In this document: one piece after another, positions 26,783-36,890 of the stretch
Layout: each line of letters begins with the position of its first letter
How positions within the stretch are numbered: position 1 is the stretch's first letter
From: Natrinema zhouii
GTDB taxonomy: Archaea > Halobacteriota > Halobacteria > Halobacteriales > Natrialbaceae
Direction of reading: 5' to 3'
Assembly (NCBI RefSeq): GCF_013456555.2
Contig: NZ_CP059154.1
Location: 2,852,001 to 2,916,000 of the forward strand
DNA length: 64,000 nucleotides
Made by a program: the position numbers and the translations under genes
The notes under the pieces: generated by a model
Told to the model about the DNA's origin: nothing
Database searches by the model: none
The model's input: only the letters and a program-made list of their open reading frames with translations

Positions 26783-27424
26783 GTGACCCGCGTCTGTCTC
26801 GTCGGCGAGGCCGGGAGCAATCTCCAGTACGAACTGCTCTCCCGGGAGACGTCCCGCGAGGCCCTCGCGACGTACGACCTCGAGCGGCCGTTCGAGAACT
26901 CGCTCGCCGTCCGGACGGTCAGCGTCGGCGCTGCCGTCTCACTGCTGAACGATCTCAACTGGTATCTCACGCGGTTCGTCGACGAGGCGCTCGTCCAGGA
27001 ACCCAGCATTAGCGACGAGGAGTGGCTCTCGCGACCACTGGCCGAACGGCTTCGAAACGGCGAGATCGAGCCGGCGGAGACGGCCGAGTTCTGCAAGATC
27101 TACGGCCTCGAGCGGATCGACGCGGAAGTCGAGTCGGCCAATAACGCTGCCGGGCCGAGCGACGCGACCGATCCGATAGACTCGCGTCTCGAGACTGACC
27201 CCGATTCGACCGCTCCGGCCGACGCCGCGGGCGGAAACGAGAGTGAGGGTGCGGACGATTCCGACTCGAACGACGCCGAACGACCAGGGACCGCCGAGCC
27301 GACGTATCGACTCGTCGAACCGCTGTACGTGCGCCGGACCGGCGGCGAACTCCCCGAGTACGATCTCAGAGACGTCGAGGACACCCTCGTCGTCCGCCTG
27401 ACCGAAGCCGAATATTCTCCGTGA
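26783..27424 (+). CDS. DUF5804-type haloarchaeal protein
   Basis: This is a 213-residue cytoplasmic protein that starts with GTG. The conserved parts are TRVCLVGEAGSNLQYELLSRE at the N-terminus, SDEEWLSRPLAERLRNGEI in the middle and a C-terminal block YVRRTGGELPEYDL. An acidic, probably disordered insert (about residues 118-172, Asp/Glu/Ser/Ala) splits the domain. The family is confined to haloarchaea as far as I know, with no known function. It is near thiI but separated from it by the repeat. Confidence 0.7.
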   Translation: MTRVCLVGEAGSNLQYELLSRETSREALATYDLERPFENSLAVRTVSVGAAVSLLNDLNWYLTRFVDEALVQEPSISDEEWLSRPLAERLRNGEIEPAETAEFCKIYGLERIDAEVESANNAAGPSDATDPIDSRLETDPDSTAPADAAGGNESEGADDSDSNDAERPGTAEPTYRLVEPLYVRRTGGELPEYDLRDVEDTLVVRLTEAEYSP

Positions 27425-27440
27425 GTCGGTTCTCGAGGCG

Positions 27441-28226
27441 CTACGAGCCGTCGCCGGACTGACTGTCGCTACCGCTGCCCGATGCCGAATCGACGCTCGT
27501 GCTCTCGGACGCTGACGCACTGTCGCTGGCCATCGAGACGCTCGCGGTACCGCCGTCGTGACCGACGATGGTCGCCGAGACGGTCGTCAGCGGTTCCGTC
27601 TCGAACGTCACCCGAACCAGGCGGCCGACGGTCGCGATCGACTGGACACAGACCTCGTCCTCGGCCGATGTGTTACGGACCGCCGCCTCGAGAACGAGTT
27701 CGTCGGTACCGTCGTCGTCACCTCCCTCGTCGCTTTCGTCGCCGTCGGTACCGGTGTCATCCTCACCGTCGCTCTCGACGATGTCGATGGACTCGAGGAC
27801 GATCTCGTAACACGGAGTGGGCGTATCGGACTCGAGCGAGACGAGGATCGACGTCTCGAAATCGGTCCTGTCGACGAACTCGTCGAGCGGTTCAGTGTCG
27901 GACGGGAATCGCTCCTCGAGCCAGTTCGCAGCGTCGTCGGCGTCCCGGAAGAGCCCCACGTCGGACTCCGTCGACTCCGAACCGTACTGGTACGCCAGCG
28001 TCCGGTAATCGGCCACTCCGTCCGGGAGATCGTCGATGTCTCCGTCCTCGCCGACCGACTCGGGATCGCTCTCGGCCTCGTCAGGAGACGGCGAGCCCTC
28101 GTCGGCGTCGCTCCGGTCGTCATTGTTGTCGGACGGGCTCTCGGAGCCGTCGGCGAGACAGCCCGCAGAGAGACCGACCAGCGTCGCAGTGCTACACAGC
28201 AGTGTCCGTCTGGAGGGACGTGTCAT
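27441..28226 (-). CDS. Tat lipoprotein, acidic, Ser-rich, unknown function
   Basis: This is a 261-residue exported protein. An Arg-Arg signal (RPSRRTLL at residues 3-10) and a lipobox (GLSAGC, Cys near residue 23) indicate Tat export and lipid anchoring. An Asp/Ser/Glu-rich stalk follows (about 25-65), then a folded domain (about 70-220) with TLAYQYGSE and FETSILVSLESDTP, and a Ser/Asp tail. The ATG at 28226 is chosen because the signal starts there; the open frame upstream is unlike a signal. The function is unknown, and surface binding is likely. Confidence 0.75.
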   Translation of the reverse strand: MTRPSRRTLLCSTATLVGLSAGCLADGSESPSDNNDDRSDADEGSPSPDEAESDPESVGEDGDIDDLPDGVADYRTLAYQYGSESTESDVGLFRDADDAANWLEERFPSDTEPLDEFVDRTDFETSILVSLESDTPTPCYEIVLESIDIVESDGEDDTGTDGDESDEGGDDDGTDELVLEAAVRNTSAEDEVCVQSIATVGRLVRVTFETEPLTTVSATIVGHDGGTASVSMASDSASASESTSVDSASGSGSDSQSGDGS

Positions 28227-28326
28227 CGTCCCTAGTCGTACGAACGGGGAGGTAAAGGCGGTTCGGCTAGGTGAAAGAACGCTTTTCGTCAGATGCGATT
28301 CCTCGAGCGCCTCGCCCGCTCCCCGC

Positions 28327-29310
<984 letters not shown>

Positions 29311-29316
29311 TGGCAT

Positions 29317-29721
29317 GGCCTATGGAATCGAGACGTATACTGTTTGCTGTAACGAGTTACACGAATTCGCCAGCATCGACGAAATTGTTTACTGACTCAT
29401 GGCAAATAGTAGAAACCCGTACTGGACTCAGGCAGGACGTGCCGGCTAGTCGCCGGTCGCGGTTCCTCTCACGACGCGCGTTTCAGAACCGCAACTGCCC
29501 AGAAAGCCCCTGACGGGCTCGAGTCGAGGGGCTCGTTGCGCGCTGTCCTCACTCCGTTCGGACAGTGCTTTCGTCGCCCGTCTTCCCCGACCCCGTCAGC
29601 CCCTTTCAGTCCCACCCAACGGTGGTCGGTCGGCCGAGTACGAGCAACGCCGGACGGACGTTCGAGCGAAGCCGCTGCCAGAAACACCGCGGTTAAGCCG
29701 TCCGAGACGCAAACCGTGGGT
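29317..29721. other. Intergenic region with structured repeat copy B
   Basis: It contains the minus-strand cysK promoter (29333-29341), the inverted repeat copy at 29490-29625 and a TATA-like GCGGTTAAGCC (29689-29699) serving the thioredoxin gene at 29722. No protein gene is seen. Confidence 0.5.
29490..29625 (-). repeat. Structured dispersed repeat, copy B
   Basis: Read on the minus strand, it begins with a near match to copy A (GGTGGGACTGAAAGGGGCTG), then the TCGGGGAAGACGGGCGA block, and ends with the same GCCCCTCGAC / GTC-AGGGGC hairpin followed by TTTC. The middle differs from copy A but also forms a hairpin (CTGTCC / GGACAG). Conserved ends with varied yet paired middles suggest a folded RNA. 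Confidence 0.65.
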
Positions 29722-30108
29722 ATGAGTCTCGAGACCATGCGGCCGAACCCCACGTGGGACGCGGCGTCCTACGAGGACGCAGTTGACACGCTTGCAGCGC
29801 ACAGCGACGAACTGGTGTACAAGATCTGGGCCGGCGACTGGTGCAAGGACTGTCGCGCCCTGCTACCCGATTTCGGCGCGGCGCTCGAGGCCGCCGAGAT
29901 CCCCGACGAGCGGATCGAGGAGTTCAGCCTCGATCAGGACAAGCGGGGTCCCGGCGTCGAGGAGTACGATATCGAATACATTCCGACGATCGTAGTCGAG
30001 AACGATGAGGGAGCCGAAATCACCCGGTTCGTCGAAGAGGAGGACGTGCCACCGGCCGTCTGGCTGGCCGACGAGATCGAGGCCGCACTCGAGTCCGACG
30101 CGGCCTGA
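29722..30108 (+). CDS. Thioredoxin-like protein
   Basis: This 128-residue thioredoxin-fold protein has the redox motif C41-K-D-C44 (WCKDC), a conserved cis-proline strand (YIPTIVV) and no signal peptide, so it is cytoplasmic. The KD in place of the usual GP predicts a different redox potential from classical thioredoxin. The ATG at 29722 is supported by a TATA-like element 27 nt upstream. It converges with the DUF255 gene, which is also thiol-related. Confidence 0.88.
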   Translation: MSLETMRPNPTWDAASYEDAVDTLAAHSDELVYKIWAGDWCKDCRALLPDFGAALEAAEIPDERIEEFSLDQDKRGPGVEEYDIEYIPTIVVENDEGAEITRFVEEEDVPPAVWLADEIEAALESDAA

Positions 30109-30150
30109 AACGACTCACCGAATCCCGAACGCGACCGTTCTACTCACCGG

Positions 30151-32346
30151 TCAGAACGGCGCGTCATCCGGATCGACACCGTTGCTCTCGCCGTCCTCGT
30201 TCTCGCCGAGCCACTCGAGCGCCTCTTCGACGACGTGCGTCGGCGGCGAACACGTCCGATCGCGGCAGACGTACAGCGTCGGCTCGCCGTCGCGAGCCTC
30301 GCGGCCCGCCCAGATCGGGGGTGCGTCTTCGAGCCCCAGCGTCTCGAGCCACGCCTCGAGTCCGTCTTCTGTCGGCGGTCGCAGCGCGAAGAGCCGGTCT
30401 GGGAAGTACCGCGACGCGAACCCGTCGCGCCACGCTTCGGGGAGGTCCTCGGCAGCGATCGTCACCTCGAGCGCACCCGACTCGAGTTGGTCGGCGGCGA
30501 AACAGAGCGTCGCGTGCTCGAGTGCGTTCGCCTCGATGGTGTTTGCGTGAGTCTCGAGGACGGTCGCGGCGATCCCCTCGAAGTCTTCGTCGGCGAACTC
30601 GTCGAGCGCGAGCAGGGTCTCGACCGCGACGCCGGTCGCGGAGGGCGTCGACTGGTCGCCCAGTTCCTGCGGGCGCGTGACGAGCGACTCGCCGCTCTCC
30701 GGCGTGAAGTAGAGCGTTCCGCGCTCGGCGTCCCAGAACTCGGCCTCGATGACGCGGGCTAACTCGAGCGCGAACGCGAGGTGGTCGACCTCACCGGTCG
30801 CCTGGTAGCAGTCCAGTGCACCCCGCGCGAGGAATCCGTAGTCCTCGAGGTAGCCGTCGACTTTGACGTCCCCATCTTTGTACCGCCGCGAGAGCCGCCG
30901 TTCGTCCTCGTTCCAGAGCCGGTCCCGCACGAACTCGAGGGCGTCGACCGCGGTCTCGGCGTAGTCGTCTTCGCCGAGCACCAGCGCGGCCTCGGCGTAG
31001 GTGGAGATCATCAGCCCGTTCCAGCCTGCGAGCACCTTCTCGTCGCGGTCGGGGCGGGGCCGCTCCTCGCGGGCCTCGAACAGCTGTTGGCGAGCCGACT
31101 CGAGTCGCTTCAGGATCTCGTGGCCCTCGAGATCGAACTGTCCGGCGAGTTCCGACACCCTCGCCACGCGATTCGGCTGGTTTCGTCCCTCGAAGTTCCC
31201 CGACTCCGTGATGTCGTAGCGCGCACAGAAGAGGGCGGCGTCGGTCTCGTTCTCGACGATCTCGTGGACTTCTTCGGGCGTCCAGACGTAGAACGCGCCC
31301 TCCTCGCGCTCGCCGGTCTCGGGGGACTCGCTCTGGGCGTCAAGGGTACTGAAGAAGCCGCCCTCGTCGTGGGTCAGTTCGCGATCCACGAACGTCAGCG
31401 TGTCCACCACGATCTCGGCGTAGCGTTCCTCGCCCGTCAGCTGGTATCCGGACAGGAACGCCCGCGGAATCTCGGCGTTGTCGTACAGCATCTTCTCGAA
31501 GTGAGGGACCGTCCAGTCCCGATCGACGCAGTAGCGGTGGAAGCCGCCGCCGACGTGATCGTAGAGCCCGCCCACGGACATCGCGTCGAGGGCCTCCTCG
31601 AGCACCTCGAGATATTCCTCGCGACCGGTTCGGTCGTACGCTCGAGCGAGCACGCGAAGCCGCGAGGGCTGGGGGAACTTCGGCCCCCCGGAGCCGAAGC
31701 CGCCGTGCTGGCGGTCGGCGCTTCGCACGGTCGCGTCCGCGGCCGTCTCGAGGACCTCGCTCGAGGGGGGCTCCGGGCTGGCACCGGCCTCGGTGCCGGT
31801 TCCCGCCGTGTCGGGGGTCTCCTCGAGTTGATCTTTCGCCGCGTCGGTCCACTGCTGTGCGCGGTGTTCCATCTCCTCGCGGTCGTCCTCGCTCTCCCAG
31901 GAGCCGCTGATGCGCTCGCAGAGGTCGAGAAAGCCGGGCTGGCCCTGCTGTCCCTCTTTGGGAAAGTAGGTCCCGACGAAGAAGGGCTTCCCCTCGGGGG
32001 TGAGCCACGCCGAGAGCGGCCAGCCGCCCCGTCCGGTCACGAGCTGGCAGACGGTCATGTAGATACTGTCGACATCCGGGCGCTCCTCGCGGTCAACCTT
32101 GATCGGGACGAAGTTCTCGTTGAGCACCTCGGCGACCGCCTCGTCCTCGAAGCTCTCGTCTTCCATGACGTGACACCAGTGACACGCCGAGTAGCCGATC
32201 GAGAGGAAGATCGGCACGTCGCGTTCTTTCGCAGCCTCGAGTGCCGATTCGTCCCACGGCTGCCAGTTGACGGGGTTGTCCGCGTGCTGGCGCAGATAGG
32301 GGCTTTCCTCCTCCTCGAGCCGATTGCGCTGAGTCGGGGATTCCAT
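30151..32346 (-). CDS. Thioredoxin-domain / DUF255 protein (YyaL family)
   Basis: This 731-residue protein is of the family that includes bacterial YyaL and human SPATA20. An N-terminal thioredoxin-like domain with C55-HWC-58 is followed by a large alpha/alpha-barrel of the six-hairpin type, as in N-acetylglucosamine 2-epimerases (for example HYCVDRDWTVPHFEKMLYDNA). The family is widespread but its reaction is not established. The ATG at 32346 is chosen for a TATA-like CTTTTACC about 26 nt upstream. A long Glu/Asp/Pro stretch (about residues 160-220) is specific to haloarchaea. Confidence 0.9.
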   Translation of the reverse strand: MESPTQRNRLEEEESPYLRQHADNPVNWQPWDESALEAAKERDVPIFLSIGYSACHWCHVMEDESFEDEAVAEVLNENFVPIKVDREERPDVDSIYMTVCQLVTGRGGWPLSAWLTPEGKPFFVGTYFPKEGQQGQPGFLDLCERISGSWESEDDREEMEHRAQQWTDAAKDQLEETPDTAGTGTEAGASPEPPSSEVLETAADATVRSADRQHGGFGSGGPKFPQPSRLRVLARAYDRTGREEYLEVLEEALDAMSVGGLYDHVGGGFHRYCVDRDWTVPHFEKMLYDNAEIPRAFLSGYQLTGEERYAEIVVDTLTFVDRELTHDEGGFFSTLDAQSESPETGEREEGAFYVWTPEEVHEIVENETDAALFCARYDITESGNFEGRNQPNRVARVSELAGQFDLEGHEILKRLESARQQLFEAREERPRPDRDEKVLAGWNGLMISTYAEAALVLGEDDYAETAVDALEFVRDRLWNEDERRLSRRYKDGDVKVDGYLEDYGFLARGALDCYQATGEVDHLAFALELARVIEAEFWDAERGTLYFTPESGESLVTRPQELGDQSTPSATGVAVETLLALDEFADEDFEGIAATVLETHANTIEANALEHATLCFAADQLESGALEVTIAAEDLPEAWRDGFASRYFPDRLFALRPPTEDGLEAWLETLGLEDAPPIWAGREARDGEPTLYVCRDRTCSPPTHVVEEALEWLGENEDGESNGVDPDDAPF

Positions 32347-32526
32347 GCCGGAACGTACGTTTCCGACCGGTAAAAGGCACGGGCTCACGGAACTCGGCGA
32401 TCAGACCGGCCCGAATCGGACGGCCGCTCGCTCTCGAGGAAGACCGCCACCGGTCGTTCCGAACGACGACGCGCGGCCGCGGGACAACTCGTTAAGCGAC
32501 GTCACAACCCCGTGTATCGACTCGCT

Positions 32527-32940
32527 TCACTCCCGCTCGGACGGAGAATCCGGAGCGTCGTCGCAGCCACCGCCGGCTGAACCGGTGCGGAGCGCCGTCG
32601 TCTGCAAGAGGTATAACCGCGTGCTGTACACCTGTGCATCGGATTCAAACGCGTAGCGAGCTCCGCTCTCGAGCGACTCGCGCGTGAACACGATCGCCGT
32701 CGAATGGACCTGTTCGTCCCCGAATTCGGAACGGATGACGTAGCCGCTGTACTCGTCGGGCTGCGTCAGGACGGGAACCGTTTCGCCGTTCGGCAGCCTG
32801 AGGAGGTCGACGACGATCGGTGCCGGCAACCGATTGACGACTCGGCCGGTCATTCCGGGCCGATACTCGTTCATGGGTATCAGTACCGATCGGTCCGCAT
32901 CGGATTCGTTCGATCCGCTCGTTATTCGTTCGTCAGACAT
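32527..32940 (-). CDS. Unknown protein, paralogue 3 of a three-gene family
   Basis: This 137-residue protein lacks a signal peptide. It aligns with the two genes to its right: ETVPVLTQPDEYSGYVIRSEF matches their TVPEISQPDE-tGH-iRY segment, and SDAQVYSTRLYLL matches EDAQIFSTQLNLI. It is the most diverged of the three. An extra Ser/Gly/Cys tail ends the protein. Its function is unknown; it may partner with the exported member. Confidence 0.65.
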   Translation of the reverse strand: MSDERITSGSNESDADRSVLIPMNEYRPGMTGRVVNRLPAPIVVDLLRLPNGETVPVLTQPDEYSGYVIRSEFGDEQVHSTAIVFTRESLESGARYAFESDAQVYSTRLYLLQTTALRTGSAGGGCDDAPDSPSERE

Positions 32941-33103
32941 GTCTGGGTAGTGTATCGGTTTTCGCTTTCGCTGGCTCCCGCGTCGACGGTCGGTATTCCG
33001 ATGGATTCCTCGGATGGTCCTCGAGTTACCTGCGGTACGGCGTTCGATCCGTCGGCAACCAGGGTCATTGGCCGATAAATCGAGAAAATTAGATCGCGAG
33101 ACT

Positions 33104-33430
33104 CTACTCCAGCGTCGTGGAGATGAGGTTCAGTTGGGTGCTGAATATCTGGGCGTCTTCGCCGAGTTGTCCGCTGTCACCGCTACTGAAACTCTGATCG
33201 CGGGTAAACAGGAGGATTGAGGGGGCCTGCGGCCCGTCGTCGACCGAATACCGAACAACGTGCCCGGTGTATTCGTCCGGCTGAGAGATCTCCGGAACAG
33301 TCTCTTCCTCGGTGGTCTGGAGAATTCGCACCGTCGTACTCGTCTCGAGCTGTGAGACTACGTCGAAATTCTCTCCGGCTTCGTAATTGTACGTGAAGAC
33401 TAGCACTTGTCCTTCGTCATCTTGAACCAT
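33104..33430 (-). CDS. Unknown protein, paralogue 2 of the family
   Basis: This 108-residue protein consists of only the shared domain (TTVRILQTTEEETVPEISQ, then QPDEYTGHVVRYSVDD, then GEDAQIFSTQLNLI). It has no signal. It begins 2 nt after the stop of the Tat-exported paralogue, so the two are in one operon, and it ends 163 nt before paralogue 3. If it stays inside the cell while its neighbour is exported, the pair would be unusual. Confidence 0.7.
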   Translation of the reverse strand: MVQDDEGQVLVFTYNYEAGENFDVVSQLETSTTVRILQTTEEETVPEISQPDEYTGHVVRYSVDDGPQAPSILLFTRDQSFSSGDSGQLGEDAQIFSTQLNLISTTLE

Positions 33431-33432
33431 CG

Positions 33433-33951
33433 TTATTCACCTCCGTTCCCGACGGTCGTCTCGTTCTGATCGGCAGTCTCGTTCCCTCCGTTCGTCGTCG
33501 TATCGCCGCCGTCACCGCCACCACCGCCGTTCAGTGACGCACTCATGAGGTTCAGATCGGGGCTCAGCACGGACGCATCCTCGCCGATCGTTCCGCTATC
33601 GCCCGAGCTCAGGCTCCCTCCTCGTGCGAATAGGAACGTCGTGATTCCCGATTCCTGCCCGATGTCGTATCGGATGATGTGTCCGTTCCACTCGTCGGGC
33701 TGCGAGATCTCCGGCACGGTTTCATCGTCTAACTGTAGCACGTCGACCGTCGTGCTCGCCTGGAGCTGGGCGAGGACGTCGAAGTCTGCACCAGGGTACA
33801 GATCGCTCGCGAAGACCGCTACTTGATCTTCCTGTGCACCGACCGTGGCCGTCCCGAAGGCGCCCGTTCCGAGCGTCAGCGCGCCCGTCGCGAGGGCGCC
33901 CTTCGTCATGAACGACCGCCTCGAATCGCCATTTGTGTCTTGTTCGCTCAT
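33433..33951 (-). CDS. Tat-exported unknown protein, paralogue 1 of the family
   Basis: This is a 172-residue protein. A Tat signal (SRRSFMTKGAL at residues 10-20) ends near VGAQE (about 37-41). The shared domain follows (TVPEISQPDEWNGHIIRYDI, SLSSGDSGTIGEDASVLS), then a Gly/Asn/Thr-rich disordered tail from about residue 140. An AT-rich promoter (TTAAATTAATTG near 34040) lies about 90 nt upstream. It is the first gene of the small operon. The domain is unrecognised. Confidence 0.72.
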   Translation of the reverse strand: MSEQDTNGDSRRSFMTKGALATGALTLGTGAFGTATVGAQEDQVAVFASDLYPGADFDVLAQLQASTTVDVLQLDDETVPEISQPDEWNGHIIRYDIGQESGITTFLFARGGSLSSGDSGTIGEDASVLSPDLNLMSASLNGGGGGDGGDTTTNGGNETADQNETTVGNGGE

Positions 33952-34891
33952 TGTTTCTCTCGTACCCCGTAGCGGGGTGGAAAGACGTAGCCCGAGTTAT
34001 CGAATAAACGCCGGCGACCGTTTCTTTCTGTATCAATTAATTTAACGAGTCTGGGAAGAATTCCGAGTGATTGCATTTCGAAGACGTTCGTCACGGCCGA
34101 TTCGCCGTTTTCAGGGAGACACCGCCACTGACAGTTATCCCCGCAGAAAATCGGACTTGCGGGGAGCTGTCGAGAGCGTGGCGGTATCGGAAACGGAACC
34201 GGCTCAGTTCACGAACGGAAGCAGCGAATTGAGTCGTTTGCGCCAAGGAACAATAGCCGTATCGGCTGAACGCCACATATCGGGGGATACCGCCCTGATA
34301 CGGCCGGTGGTAACGGAATATACGACGAATGCCTGCTCTACATCGGGTCGTAACTATCGATAACTGTGGACGATCGGACGGCGTGAACCGGCTCGGTCCC
34401 GTTGCCCGTGTCGGGAACCGAACTGGTCGCGATTGCCGTACGCGATCGGTTCGAAAATTGCCACATTCCCACCGAACGACCCGAACGTGATCGCATCGGA
34501 AGTCATCGCGACGGGAACGCGCGTTCCCGCGACAGTCAGGCGTTATGAGGGGCAGATATCGGTAGCGAACATTCACTCATCGGACCGACCCGTGCGGTAT
34601 CGATCTCGCTCCGGACGGTTCGCTCACCGTCGATATCAGCGACCGTCGGTATCGGCCCAACTCGTCCCGAACCTGCGTATTTCACGCCGGCACGCCTTCG
34701 AGGAACGGTTCGGCGAGCGAACCCTGTGACGGCTTTATAGTCGAAAGCCAGTACAGCGTCCATCGGCCGAGGAAAGTCTATCTTTGGACCGGTAACGATC
34801 GACCTATCGAACGATTCACGGAGACAATAGTGAGATGTGTCGCAAACGGTAGCGGACTTTATGGTTTTCCGTCGTGCAACCAGTTCCGACC
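33952..34891. other. Large gene-free region
   Basis: About 940 nt has no convincing gene on either strand; the open frames here are Arg/Ser-rich and not acidic. It contains an AT-rich promoter for the unknown-paralogue operon (about 34030-34045, minus strand) and a TATA-like ACTTTATGG (34855-34863) for the next gene. Confidence 0.5.
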
Positions 34892-36781
34892 ATGGGAAAC
34901 AGTGACGAGAACGATCGAAGCCGCTTTCGAGGGATCCACCGGCGACGTTTCGTGCGAGCAGCGCTCGCCGGAGCCGGGCTGGGAGGGATCAGCGGACGGT
35001 CATTGGCTCAAGGGGGGACAGACGATACGGACGCGGCGGGGCCTCCCGTTGCCCGACACGGACCGTTCCGACAGTCCGACGACGAGACGGACGTCCTGTA
35101 CACCTACCGCAAGCGGCGCGCGCTCGAGGTGCTCCTGTCCGATCCCGAGGTTCACGCTATCGCCGAGGACATGATCTCGAGTTACGAGGCGTACGAACCG
35201 TACGCGGATCACCTCGATGCGATCAGCGTTCAGGGGAGTCCGGACGTCGAGATCGAGGGCGGCGTCGACGAGGGACGGTTCGACGTCACCGCCGTCGGGA
35301 GGCAAGTCGCCTACGGACTCGTCGATCGGCGGACGGACGACCTTGTCGGACTAACGATCACCGAACCGCGCGATATCTCCTGGCGTGCGTGGGAGGCGAA
35401 CGAACGCGAGACGGCACAGCTCGCCCGAGTCCTCGATGATTCCCGCGTTCAAACGTTCATCGACGGAACCGACTGGTTTCCGCTGTTTACGATCTCCGCG
35501 TCGATCACGTCCGCCAGGGGGATTGAGCACGGCGGCGTGAACCCCATAGTTCTGTTCCTCGCGGACGGCGACTCGACCGCGGCCGTGGTCGCCTACTTGG
35601 ACGTCCGGGACGACTCCGGCGACGTGGTCGACGTGAGTCGCGTGGATCGATTCGTCGAGTCTCCCCCGCACGAACTGGCCGCCACCCTGACGCCCGCAGA
35701 CGATACCGTCGTAGAAGCCGTCCCCGATGTTCCGTTCGAGGACCGACCGTGGTACACCGCGGACGACGGCATCCACCGGATCGAGGACCTCCCGACGTCG
35801 TTCGAGCGATCCGGCTGGACCATCGACTGGGAACCGCCGGGCCGGCACGGTGTCGAAATCACCGCCTCCTATCGGGGAACTCCGGTGTTCGAGACCCTCC
35901 AGTCGCCGGTGACCCTCACCGGATACGGTCTGCCGGAACGCGACGGCGAGACGACTCTGGATTGGTTTTTCCCGGACGATGAGCCGGTCTTCAACGGGCG
36001 ATTGCTCCGGTGGGACGTCCACAGTATCGAATTCGGTGGACCGGGGCCGCTCGGCGTTATCGACTATTCCGAAGGAGACGACCGACCATCGGGATTCCGG
36101 TTCCGGTCGCACTACGAAACGGGGGCACGAGAGCCAAACGGTCAAGACCACCACTCCGGCTACCGGTTCGGCCAATCCAGCCACGAACTCTCCTACGACT
36201 TTTGGGCCGACGGAACGGTCACCCCGATCTGGCGACGACAGGGGCCGGGGTTCGTCACTGCGTACGCGATCGCTGGAACCGATGACGAGAACGGAACCAC
36301 GGACGACGGGAACGGAGCCACCGACGCTGAGGAAGCCGAATACGGTGTCGACCACCACTCCGTCTCGACGTTCGCGATGGACGCCGTTCCCGGCACGACG
36401 AACGGTGTCGAAGTGGGGATCGTCGATGGAACGGAGCGGATGACGCCCGAAACCGAGTTCTATCTGTCCGGCGAATCGGGAATCGTCGTCCAGTTTACGA
36501 ACCCTGAGGGATCGGAGATGATCGAACTGCCGCTCGACGAGGACGTGGAAGTGGTCGTCGCCCGTCGGAGCGCCGGCGAGATCCCCGGACAACAGCGACT
36601 CGAGGACCCGGAAGTGGAGTCCGCGTTCTATCATCCGGCACAATACATCGGAGACGAACCGATCCAGGGAGAACGGGTCGTCGCCTGGCTCCTCCTGGAG
36701 GGCGCAACGGCGGAGCTCCCCCATCCGACCGGCAGCACGTCGTTCGTCACCGGCGGTGCGATAAATCTATCCGGATACTAA
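34892..36781 (+). CDS. Tat-exported large protein, unknown (weak copper-amine-oxidase-like features)
   Basis: This is a 629-residue protein. The N-terminus carries a Tat signal (HRRRFVRAALAGAGLGG at about residues 16-32, ending near SLAQGG). Residues about 95-200 form an N-terminal domain similar in feel to copper amine oxidase N2/N3 regions. The central block around LDWFFPDDEPVFNGRLLRW and WDVHSIEFGGPGPLGVIDY recalls the amine-oxidase barrel, and a His-rich stretch DHHSGYRFGQSSHE follows. I do not see the TPQ-forming NYDY motif, so an active quinoenzyme is doubtful. The ATG at 34892 is favoured by the promoter at about 34859. Extracellular. Confidence 0.6.
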   Translation: MGNSDENDRSRFRGIHRRRFVRAALAGAGLGGISGRSLAQGGTDDTDAAGPPVARHGPFRQSDDETDVLYTYRKRRALEVLLSDPEVHAIAEDMISSYEAYEPYADHLDAISVQGSPDVEIEGGVDEGRFDVTAVGRQVAYGLVDRRTDDLVGLTITEPRDISWRAWEANERETAQLARVLDDSRVQTFIDGTDWFPLFTISASITSARGIEHGGVNPIVLFLADGDSTAAVVAYLDVRDDSGDVVDVSRVDRFVESPPHELAATLTPADDTVVEAVPDVPFEDRPWYTADDGIHRIEDLPTSFERSGWTIDWEPPGRHGVEITASYRGTPVFETLQSPVTLTGYGLPERDGETTLDWFFPDDEPVFNGRLLRWDVHSIEFGGPGPLGVIDYSEGDDRPSGFRFRSHYETGAREPNGQDHHSGYRFGQSSHELSYDFWADGTVTPIWRRQGPGFVTAYAIAGTDDENGTTDDGNGATDAEEAEYGVDHHSVSTFAMDAVPGTTNGVEVGIVDGTERMTPETEFYLSGESGIVVQFTNPEGSEMIELPLDEDVEVVVARRSAGEIPGQQRLEDPEVESAFYHPAQYIGDEPIQGERVVAWLLLEGATAELPHPTGSTSFVTGGAINLSGY

Positions 36782-36809
36782 CTGGCCAGCGAGTACCGAA
36801 GCCGGAATC

Positions 36810-36846
36810 GGAGGACGCTCGCCGGCGTCGAGGGCGAGCGTCCTCC
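36810..36846. terminator. Perfect 14-bp hairpin between convergent genes
   Basis: GGAGGACGCTCGCC / GGCGAGCGTCCTCC with a 9-nt loop sits between the Tat protein gene and acn, which converge here. It could stop transcription from either side. Confidence 0.5.
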
Positions 36847-36890
36847 GGCGAGCGCGACGCTATCGCACTCGGCCCGAGCCCGGTCCACTC

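Noticed and set aside
34091..34576. Minus-strand open frame of 161 residues in the large gap
   Set aside because: Composition is basic and lacks any motif; no promoter fits.
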